Source of the DNA: an uncultured Clostridia bacterium
Lineage (GTDB): Bacteria; Bacillota_A; Clostridia; TANB77; CAG-508
Assembly: GCA_944393295.1 (NCBI GenBank)
Contig: CALXZR010000076.1
Coordinates: 1 to 20,114, forward strand
Length of the DNA stretch: 20,114 nt
Direction: 5' to 3'
Of the stretch, positions 1-5,528 are shown piece by piece. The notes beneath the pieces are model-generated. The model had not been told where the DNA came from. It did no database searches and worked only from the letters and a program-made list of their open reading frames with translations. The translations under genes were made by a program, and so were the position numbers. Numbering within the stretch: the first letter of the stretch is position 1; each line of letters opens with the position of its first letter.

Positions 1-692
1 CAGATTTAAGACATTGGTTTTTACAAAGAGTTGATATAACAAAAGTATTTGATTTAAATACTAATGAAAATGTTCGAGATTATATAAATAATTTAAGTTT
101 TTGTAGATATCCTAGAAGAAAAATAAAACATTATAATGATGAAAGTATTTATATGTCTGGAACAACTACTACACTAAAGATTTATAATAAATTAATAGAA
201 TTTAGAAAACATGATATGAAAAAGCTTAATGACAATGGTTTTCCTGTATTTGAGTTTTTACCAATTATACAAGGCTTTATTAGATTTGAGTGTGAGATAA
301 AAAAGAAAAAATTAGAAGAAGTATATAAAAGTAAATATATAAGAATAAGAAATATAAATTATAAAGAATTAGAGAAAATTTGGAGTGATGAATTTATGAA
401 AATGATAAGATTATTTGAAAAAGATTTAGAAGTTGTAAGAAAAAAGCAAGATGTAGAAAAAAGATTAAAAACTTTATATAAAGAAACTAAAGCAAATATA
501 TTATATAATTTTTATTTATCTGTAATGGTTGATGGTTTAGAAAATGTGAAGAAAAGAACTACTAAAACTACATATTATCGTAATTTAAAATTACTTAAAG
601 ACGCGAATGTAGATTTTTCACAAAGTACTAATATCAATTTTGACGAACACTTTATTGACTTCGACCCTTTTTCATATCCTGAGGTAGTTTAA
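1..692 (+). CDS. Phage/plasmid replication protein, gene II/X family (5' partial)
   Basis: The frame is open from the left edge (first full codon at base 3) to the TAA at 690-692, so the ATG at 153 is internal and the N-terminus is missing. The readable part carries the usual pattern of the Phage_CRI/G2P N-terminal domain: an RVDIT strand motif, then RYPRRK, then YMSGTTTTLKIYNKLIE, then RFECEIKKKKL. Proteins of this family nick the phage or plasmid plus strand and start rolling-circle replication. The C-terminal part is lysine-rich and helical, and is less conserved in the family. The stop codon is 1 base before the recombinase ATG, and the recombinase ribosome site lies inside this gene, so the two are probably translated together. 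Family assignment is fairly sure; the replicon type is not. Confidence 0.75.
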   Translation, partial: DLRHWFLQRVDITKVFDLNTNENVRDYINNLSFCRYPRRKIKHYNDESIYMSGTTTTLKIYNKLIEFRKHDMKKLNDNGFPVFEFLPIIQGFIRFECEIKKKKLEEVYKSKYIRIRNINYKELEKIWSDEFMKMIRLFEKDLEVVRKKQDVEKRLKTLYKETKANILYNFYLSVMVDGLENVKKRTTKTTYYRNLKLLKDANVDFSQSTNINFDEHFIDFDPFSYPEVV

Positions 693-693
693 A

Positions 694-1593
694 ATGAGAA
701 TTTTAGATGCAATAAATGAATATTTAGAACATCAAGAAATTATTGGTAATACTCCTGTAACAATTCATCACAATAAAATACATCTTTACCTTTTTGTTAA
801 ATGGGCTGGAAATATAGAAATGAAAAATTTTACCTATGATACTTATAAAAATTATATTTTATTTTTACGACATAAGAAAAGTATTAAAACTAAAAAACAT
901 CTTTCAAGCAGAACTATTTTTACATACGCAGAATGTTTGAAAGCTTTTATACATTTCTGTGAAAATTCTAATATTATAGATAATGATATTTTCTCACAGA
1001 TACAGCTTCCTCGCTATCAAAAGAAGGTAATTCGAATTTTAAATGAAAATGAAATAATATCTATTTTAAATTATTTTGATAGTAGTTCATTTTATGGTGC
1101 TAGAAACAACTTAATAATTAGTCTTATGTTAGATTGTGGTTTAAGACTTAGCGAAGTTATAAATTTAAAATTTACAGATTTTCAAAAAGATACAAAACTT
1201 ATTTTGGTAAATGGTAAAGGACAAAAACAACGATTTGTTCCATTTTCAAAAAATACACAAATTTATTTTGATAATTATCTTAGATTTTTTGAAAATAAGT
1301 TTGTTCCTTCTGAACAATTTTTTGTAGATGTAGTAGGTTTTCCTATTACAACAGAGGCCATTCAATCATTTCTAAAAAGAATGAGAGAAAAATTGCAAAT
1401 TCAAGACTTACATCCACACTTATTAAGACATACATTTGCTACTACTTTTCTTATGAATGGTGGCGACCCCTTGCATTTACAACTAATTCTTGGACATAGT
1501 ACTCTTACAATGACTGAACATTATGTTCATATTGCTGGACAACTTAAAATCTCTGAACAAATGAAATATAGTCCACTTGCAAATATAAAATAA
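694..1593 (+). CDS. XerC/D-like tyrosine recombinase (integrase), 299 aa
   Basis: A site-specific recombinase with an N-terminal SAM-like core-binding domain (about residues 1-100) and a C-terminal catalytic domain. All six expected catalytic positions are visible: R151 (GLRLSEV), K175 (GKGQK), H242 and R245 (HPHLLRH), H268 (LGHST) and Y277 (EHYVH). Length and motifs match Xer-type enzymes rather than the longer lambda-type integrases with an arm-binding domain. GAGG ends 9 bases before the ATG, within the end of the replication gene. The link to a rolling-circle initiator and the nearby tRNA-Asn suggest it integrates this element. It is unlikely to be the housekeeping XerC or XerD, given the context, but that was not tested. 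Confidence 0.85.
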   Translation: MRILDAINEYLEHQEIIGNTPVTIHHNKIHLYLFVKWAGNIEMKNFTYDTYKNYILFLRHKKSIKTKKHLSSRTIFTYAECLKAFIHFCENSNIIDNDIFSQIQLPRYQKKVIRILNENEIISILNYFDSSSFYGARNNLIISLMLDCGLRLSEVINLKFTDFQKDTKLILVNGKGQKQRFVPFSKNTQIYFDNYLRFFENKFVPSEQFFVDVVGFPITTEAIQSFLKRMREKLQIQDLHPHLLRHTFATTFLMNGGDPLHLQLILGHSTLTMTEHYVHIAGQLKISEQMKYSPLANIK

Positions 1594-1620
1594 AGAAGTA
1601 GATTTTACTCTACTTCTTTA
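1591..1620 (-). terminator. Shared hairpin terminator between convergent recombinase and 63-aa ORF
   Basis: A perfect 12-bp stem (1591-1602 with 1609-1620, loop TTTTAC). On the minus strand it is followed by a T-rich run (TTTTATATTT), so it should end the 63-aa ORF transcript. The + strand side has only a weak T-rich tail. The TAA of the recombinase is the first stem triplet, and the TAA of the minus-strand ORF lies in the loop. Confidence 0.7.
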
Positions 1621-1796
1621 AATTTTATGTTGTAAAACATATCAATTTCACAATTATATTTTTCTTCTAATTCTTTTATTAGTTCTATTTTATCTTGAAA
1701 AACATAATTTTTATTGTAGTAAGGATTTGTAATTGCTATTTCGTCAAATCTTTTTAGAGTTTCTATTATTTTTCTTTCTATTTCTTCTCTTTTCAT
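1605..1796 (-). CDS. Small hypothetical protein, 63 aa
   Basis: Not recognised. AAGGAG sits 6 bases before the ATG and a terminator hairpin overlaps the stop, so it looks like a real gene. The protein is charged and mostly helical (KREEIERKIIETLKRFDEIA, later ELEEKYNCEIDMFYNI). It has no signal peptide, membrane segment or obvious helix-turn-helix. It is convergent with the recombinase and starts just beside the long inverted repeat, so its promoter must lie in or beyond that repeat. A role in element control (for example a directionality factor) is possible from its position only; it could also be a host gene at the junction. Confidence 0.6.
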   Translation of the reverse strand: MKREEIERKIIETLKRFDEIAITNPYYNKNYVFQDKIELIKELEEKYNCEIDMFYNIKFKEVE

Positions 1797-1810
1797 ATTT
1801 TTCTCCTTTC

Positions 1811-1959
1811 ATAACTATTATTAATTTTTCAATGTGCTTAATTTTATATAATTAAAAACTGATTATAAAATCAATTTTTTTCTTTTTTTAGGTTTATGAC
1901 TTTGATTTTTTAATCAGTTTTTAATATACTTTTATTGACTTTGAAAAATTAATAGTTAT
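1811..1959. repeat. Long imperfect inverted repeat (about 150 bases) beside the recombinase and tRNA-Asn
   Basis: Outer arms 1811-1832 and 1941-1959 are reverse complements except for a 3-base insertion on the left. Inner arms 1852-1874 and 1902-1924 match at 22 of 23 positions. Between the outer and inner arms (1833-1851 and 1925-1940) pairing is poor, leaving an internal bubble. The tip is a T/C-rich loop at 1875-1901. As single-stranded DNA or RNA it would form one long stem with a bubble. No coding frame is supported here. Confidence 0.8.
1898..1955 (+). repeat. Two direct copies of a GACTTTGA-N5-TAAT motif in the right arm
   Basis: TTTATGACTTTGA followed by five bases and TAAT begins at 1893, and TTTATTGACTTTGA followed by five bases and TAAT begins at 1931. 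The shared GACTTTGA cores are at 1898-1905 and 1937-1944, 39 bases apart. Weaker inverted matches (TCAATGTG near 1829, TCAATTTT near 1872) occur in the left arm. They could be protein-binding sites for the recombinase or an accessory factor, or simply a consequence of the inverted repeat. Confidence 0.4.
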
Positions 1960-1970
1960 TGCAAAAGAAA

Positions 1971-1995
1971 AAAGTAGAGAAAAAATCTCTACTTT
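1971..1995 (-). terminator. Terminator after tRNA-Asn
   Basis: A perfect 10-bp stem AAAGTAGAGA (1971-1980) with 1986-1995 and a 5-base loop. On the minus strand it is followed by TTTCTTTTGC and starts 3 bases after the tRNA CCA end. Confidence 0.75.
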
Positions 1996-1997
1996 AT

Positions 1998-2073
1998 TGG
2001 CTCCTCGTGTAAGACTCGAACTTACGACATTTCGGTTAACAGCCGAACGCTCTACCGACTGAGCTAACGAGGA
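1998..2073 (-). tRNA. tRNA-Asn (anticodon GTT)
   Basis: On the minus strand the 7-bp acceptor stem TCCTCGT/ACGAGGA closes a full cloverleaf with D-loop (AGTCGGTA), anticodon loop CTGTTAA (anticodon GTT, Asn) and T-loop TTCGAGT. The discriminator is G and the CCA end is encoded at 1998-2000. It has its own promoter and terminator. Its 3' end faces the integrated element, making it a plausible integration target. Confidence 0.95.
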
Positions 2074-2112
2074 ATATTAATTTTACATGTTAGTATTTCT
2101 AACTTCTTTAAA

Positions 2113-2141
2113 ATTATACCTAATAATATTCTTAAATTCAA
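2113..2141 (-). promoter_or_regulatory. Promoter of tRNA-Asn
   Basis: Minus strand: -35 TTGAAT (2136-2141), 17-bp spacer, -10 TATAAT (2113-2118), about 40 bases before the tRNA 5' end. Confidence 0.7.
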
Positions 2142-2181
2142 GTATTTATGCATAAATTTATATTTCATTTTTATTACAAAA

Positions 2182-2208
2182 AAGTCATCTATGTTTTATA
2201 GACGACTT
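2182..2208 (-). terminator. Terminator of the thyX-folA operon
   Basis: An 11-bp stem (2182-2192 with 2198-2208, one G-T wobble on the minus strand), loop of 5, followed on the minus strand by a T-rich run. It lies 9 bases after the folA stop. Confidence 0.75.
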
Positions 2209-2216
2209 CTTTATAT

Positions 2217-2711
2217 TTATTTTTCTATTCTTTCGTAAGTTACATACTCATATTCTAAATTATTCTTTTCGTTTTTTACTCCAGCTTCTCTTTTTACTGC
2301 TTGCCACTCATCTAAATTTATTTTTGGAAAAAGTGCATCTCCTTCAAAATCTTGATTTATTTCTGTAACATACATTTTATTTGTGTATGGTAATAGCAAA
2401 CTATATATCATTGCCCCACCAATTACAAAATTTTCATTTTCATCATCTATATATTGTTTAATTTCAAGCATTGAATGTACTATTTCTACATTTTCATCTT
2501 CTACTTTAAAATCTGGATTTTGTGTAAAAACAATATGTTTTCTATTTGGCAAAACTCTTCCTAAAGACTCAAAAGTTTTTCTTCCCATAATTATTGTGTG
2601 TCCTGTTGTTATCTCTTTAAATCTTTTTAAATCTTCTGGCAAAGACCATAAAAGCTTATTATTTTTACCAATTATATTATTTTTAGCTTTTGCTACTATT
2701 ATACTTAACAT
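2217..2711 (-). CDS. folA: Dihydrofolate reductase, 164 aa
   Basis: Reduces dihydrofolate to tetrahydrofolate with NADPH in the cytoplasm. The sequence shows the family order: IIVAKAKNNIIGKNNKLLW at the N-terminus (Met20-loop region; LLW where many enzymes have LPW), LPEDLKRFKEIT with the substrate-binding acidic residue, IIMGRKTFESLG, then FVIGGAMIYSLLLP for cofactor binding and TEINQDFEGDALFP near the end. The length is typical. It lies 42 bases after thyX on the same strand with no terminator between, so the two form an operon. The pairing is unusual in that ThyX yields tetrahydrofolate directly and does not itself create a need for this enzyme. No second thymidylate synthase is visible. 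Confidence 0.95.
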   Translation of the reverse strand: MLSIIVAKAKNNIIGKNNKLLWSLPEDLKRFKEITTGHTIIMGRKTFESLGRVLPNRKHIVFTQNPDFKVEDENVEIVHSMLEIKQYIDDENENFVIGGAMIYSLLLPYTNKMYVTEINQDFEGDALFPKINLDEWQAVKREAGVKNEKNNLEYEYVTYERIEK

Positions 2712-2753
2712 TTTATCTCCATAATATTCTATATTTTACAAAGTGATTAATTT

Positions 2754-4172
2754 TTATAGTTTTTTATTATCCATATCTAATAATTTATCTATTAATCCAC
2801 AAGATTCTCTTCCTTCTCCACAATATCTATCTGTAATACAAGTTGGTCCAAGCCCTTTTCCTATAAGAGGTGCTACTTCTTTTACTTGTCTTGCTATTTC
2901 TTGAGCTATAAATCTAATTTGCCATTGCGCTTTATTACAACAACGTAATCTTAAAACCCATTGTAAATTTCTTGCAGACATTGTTGTAACAACATTTAAC
3001 ATTTGTGCTCCAATATAAAAATATATTAAATCTTCTTCTGCAATTCCTTCTGCTTTAAATTCTTCAAACATTTTTAAATTTGTTTCTACAGCTTTTTGAT
3101 AGATATCTTTTGCCTTACTTTTGATAGTCTCTGGTACTATATAATTTTTCATATTCCATAATGGTACAAATTCTGGTACTAGTAAAGAATGCATTCTATG
3201 TCTGGTTAAATGTGTTAATATTGAAAGTGAAATTGGAATTTGAAAACTAAAACTTACCTGTTCCAATTCTCTTCTTTCTTCTTTATGTAAAATATTATTC
3301 ATTAATTTTTCTTTAGCCTCTGGGTCTTTTTGTATCATTTCGTTTAATATTTCATTTGCTTTTTCACTTGAACATTGATAATGATACATTATATTACTTT
3401 TTATAACAATGTCATCAGCATTTGGAGTATAACTCAAAAGTTTCGGTTTATCTATAATTTTTATTTCTGGTCTTTCTATCGTATCCTCAAGATATTGAAA
3501 AACATTTTCATCATTCTTTTCAGCATTTTTTATATTCATTTTCAGATATGGAACTTTTTCTTTTATTATCTCGTATAAATTTTCTCCTAGTTCTTTTAAT
3601 TCTTGAATTCGACTTAGACGACCATACATTAATGAAATAACTAATTTTTCTAATTCTCTAGCATCTAATCCCATTATCATATTGCTATGAAAACAATATG
3701 GTAATATAAATCTTGCATCTTCAACATCTACTTCTCTATCTACAATTTCTCCATATGTATTAAAAAGATATTGCATATGTTTTTTATACTTTTCTTTTAA
3801 TTTTTCATTATCTTTATGTATATTTAAATTTTTATCTCTAAAGTCTGGTACATAAAAACCAACAGTTCTAAAGTCAACTTCTCTTCTAGATTTAACTGTA
3901 AATGACGTTAATCTATTTCCTATTATAGTTTGCTCTACTATAGGTGTAACATCACATATAGCAAAAACTAAATAATCATGTTCTATTATAGATTTATGTC
4001 CCATTTTTATAATTCTTTTTATTAATTTTAAATTACTTTCATAATCATCACAGCTTTCTAAAACTTCAAATACATTACCATTAAATCTAGATAATTTACC
4101 AGCAGCTGCAACTCTTTGAACTCTATTTTCTAGTTCTTCTTTAGTACATCCACCTAATAATTCAATTTTCAT
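2754..4172 (-). CDS. thyX: FAD-dependent thymidylate synthase, tandem two-domain form, 472 aa
   Basis: ThyX methylates dUMP to dTMP using methylene-tetrahydrofolate and FADH2. Typical ThyX is about 220-250 aa and works as a homotetramer; this protein is about twice as long and has two ThyX-like halves. N-half (about 1-215): GHKSIIEHDYLVF, then NRLTSFTVKSRRE at 86-98, then DARELEKLVISLMYGRLSRIQEL. C-half (about 290-472): QIPISLSILTHLTRHRMHS with RHR at 324-326, then SARNLQWVLRLRCCNKAQWQ with R410, then a Cys-rich tail (C445, C451, C458). The signature RHRxxSxNExSxRY is split: the C-half keeps RHRxxS, the N-half keeps S90, S95 and R97. The start has GAGG 6 bases upstream. ThyX membership is secure; activity of the fused form is inferred. 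Confidence 0.88.
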   Translation of the reverse strand: MKIELLGGCTKEELENRVQRVAAAGKLSRFNGNVFEVLESCDDYESNLKLIKRIIKMGHKSIIEHDYLVFAICDVTPIVEQTIIGNRLTSFTVKSRREVDFRTVGFYVPDFRDKNLNIHKDNEKLKEKYKKHMQYLFNTYGEIVDREVDVEDARFILPYCFHSNMIMGLDARELEKLVISLMYGRLSRIQELKELGENLYEIIKEKVPYLKMNIKNAEKNDENVFQYLEDTIERPEIKIIDKPKLLSYTPNADDIVIKSNIMYHYQCSSEKANEILNEMIQKDPEAKEKLMNNILHKEERRELEQVSFSFQIPISLSILTHLTRHRMHSLLVPEFVPLWNMKNYIVPETIKSKAKDIYQKAVETNLKMFEEFKAEGIAEEDLIYFYIGAQMLNVVTTMSARNLQWVLRLRCCNKAQWQIRFIAQEIARQVKEVAPLIGKGLGPTCITDRYCGEGRESCGLIDKLLDMDNKKL

Positions 4173-4215
4173 AATATACCTCTTTTATCGAAAAAATTAC
4201 TTTATCAACAAAATT

Positions 4216-4244
4216 AATATATCATAGTAAATATTAAAATTCAA
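4216..4244 (-). promoter_or_regulatory. Promoter of thyX-folA
   Basis: Minus strand: -35 TTGAAT (4239-4244), 17-bp spacer, -10 TATATT (4216-4221) preceded by TGA, an extended -10. It starts a leader of about 40 bases before thyX. Confidence 0.6.
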
Positions 4245-4283
4245 TAAAATTTATCTTCTTTATTAAAAAATATTCTTATAAAC

Positions 4284-4310
4284 AAAAAAGGAATGTATTT
4301 CTACATTCCT
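4284..4310 (-). terminator. Terminator of the coiled-coil protein gene
   Basis: A perfect 9-bp stem AGGAATGTA (4289-4297) with 4302-4310, loop of 4. On the minus strand it is followed directly by TTTTTTG. Confidence 0.85.
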
Positions 4311-4325
4311 AAAAATATTTATCTA

Positions 4326-5306
4326 TTAAAAATTATCTCCTCTTCCTTCTGGTAGAGCTGGGTAATCAAGAACAACTTTAATTTGCATTATGTATTTAAT
4401 AGTTCTAACAAATTTGCTGTTTTTAATTCTTTGCCATAATGAAGGTTTGGTTTCAAATCTAGTTTCTTCAATAAATGCTGCTTGTTCTTCAGCTTGAGAA
4501 ACCTCTTCCTTAATAGTCTCTGGTATAATTTCAGATTTAACTTCTGCTTTTTTAGCTTCAACTTTTACTTCTTTTGGCATTATAATTTCTGACTTAGAAA
4601 TATTTTCTTCTTTCTTTTCTTCAGTTTGTACAACAGCATTTGTAACAGGTTCTTCTTTTTGAACAAATTCTTCAATTGGTGCTGGAATATATTTTAAAGC
4701 TTCTGCTATTTCAATTCCAATATAACTTAAAGCTTTTGATCTATCTTCTATTCTTTCCATATCTATTTCGATATGTAGATTTGCTTCTAAATTATTTATT
4801 TTAGCATCTATTAATTTGCAAGCGCCAACATATTCATCTGATTCTTTATCTTTTGATCCCCCAATTATATTTAAAGCTTCTGCAACATCAGCTGGATATT
4901 TAGTTTGTAATTTTTTAACAATTTCCTTCCAATTTTTTGCTCTTGCTTTTACAGCAGCAGTTGCATCTCTTAATACACTAGCCAATTTTATATTTTTTTC
5001 TCTTTTACGAATTAAGTCTTCAATCTTCTTTGTATTTTCTTCAAATTGGTTAGTTGCATATTCAACTAAATCGTAAGCAGCTTTATATACACTTCTTGGG
5101 AAATTCTTCTTTTTTGGATATTCTAAAAGATATGTTTTAATAGATTCTACTAAATCTTTAAAATAAGAATCATCCTCTAGTTGAACAATTTGCTTCTTGC
5201 TATTTGGATTTATTAACTTTTGAACTTTATCTATATTAGATAAAATTTTTTCTTCCGTGATTACCATTTTCACGTTTACTATGCCTGATTTATGAAAAAA
5301 TGACAT
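4326..5306 (-). CDS. Hypothetical coiled-coil protein with acidic linker and conserved-looking tail, 326 aa
   Basis: Not recognised. Residues about 15-210 are mostly helical with charged heptad-like stretches (for example IEDLIRKREKNIKLASVL). Residues about 215-290 form a low-complexity linker rich in E, K and V (EEKKEENISKSE, KVEAKKAEVKSE). The last about 38 residues (from SLWQRIKNSKFVRT to DYPALPEGRGDNF) are aromatic and basic and look like a docking or targeting motif. No signal peptide or membrane helix is present, so it is probably cytoplasmic. GGAGG lies 11 bases before the chosen ATG. It is a single-gene transcript with its own promoter and terminator. A scaffold role is only a guess from architecture. 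Confidence 0.8.
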   Translation of the reverse strand: MSFFHKSGIVNVKMVITEEKILSNIDKVQKLINPNSKKQIVQLEDDSYFKDLVESIKTYLLEYPKKKNFPRSVYKAAYDLVEYATNQFEENTKKIEDLIRKREKNIKLASVLRDATAAVKARAKNWKEIVKKLQTKYPADVAEALNIIGGSKDKESDEYVGACKLIDAKINNLEANLHIEIDMERIEDRSKALSYIGIEIAEALKYIPAPIEEFVQKEEPVTNAVVQTEEKKEENISKSEIIMPKEVKVEAKKAEVKSEIIPETIKEEVSQAEEQAAFIEETRFETKPSLWQRIKNSKFVRTIKYIMQIKVVLDYPALPEGRGDNF

Positions 5307-5361
5307 TTGTAAACTTACCTCCTTCGTACTGTTTCCCTAATACTTTATCAATACTAAAATA

Positions 5362-5390
5362 ATTATACTTTGTTTTGCTTTTCATTTCAA
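5362..5390 (-). promoter_or_regulatory. Promoter of the coiled-coil protein gene
   Basis: Minus strand: -35 TTGAAA (5385-5390), 17-bp spacer, -10 TATAAT (5362-5367). The leader is about 50 bases. Confidence 0.7.
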
Positions 5391-5479
5391 GTGATTTTCG
5401 ACTTTTTTCTATTACATTTTCGTTACATTTTGTAAACATTTATTATAAATTGCTTTTTTAAGTCTATTTTTAAACAAAT

Positions 5480-5517
5480 AAAAAAGGTATTAGAATTTTA
5501 AAATCTAAACCTTTTTT
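5480..5517 (-). terminator. Terminator of tetR-acyl-CoA ligase operon
   Basis: Stem of 14 bp with a single bulged base (5480-5494 with 5504-5517) whose outer part is an A-tract/T-tract, so on the minus strand it ends in a T run. It lies 12 bases after the ligase stop. Confidence 0.75.
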
Positions 5518-5528
5518 ATTAACTATTT

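Larger units (their letters stand above)
1..1998 (+). mobile_element. Right end of an integrated rolling-circle (inovirus- or plasmid-like) element beside tRNA-Asn
   Basis: Seen: a gene II/X-type replication protein, a tyrosine recombinase, a small convergent ORF and a long inverted repeat lie on the 3' side of tRNA-Asn, while every other gene in the window is minus-strand chromosomal backbone. Known: tyrosine recombinases often insert elements at tRNA 3' ends, and gene II/X proteins replicate filamentous phages and small plasmids through single-stranded DNA. Inferred: this is one end of an integrated element that extends left beyond the window. Structural phage genes are not in view, so phage, plasmid and satellite cannot be separated. 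The exact right boundary is uncertain: it could be the edge of the inverted repeat near 1960 or the tRNA 3' end at 1998. Confidence 0.55.

Noticed and set aside
1811..1959. A classical 28-bp dif site inside the inverted repeat
   Set aside because: No segment resembles the two 11-bp Xer arms around a 6-bp centre well enough to name it; only the hairpin layout is similar to known systems.
2383..2724. Plus-strand ORF of 113 codons opposite folA
   Set aside because: It is antisense to a clearly conserved enzyme and has no recognisable domain; the composition is that of a reversed AT-rich gene.
4326..4346. RGD motif near the C-terminus of the coiled-coil protein as an integrin-binding signal
   Set aside because: The protein has no signal peptide or membrane segment, so the tripeptide is most likely incidental.
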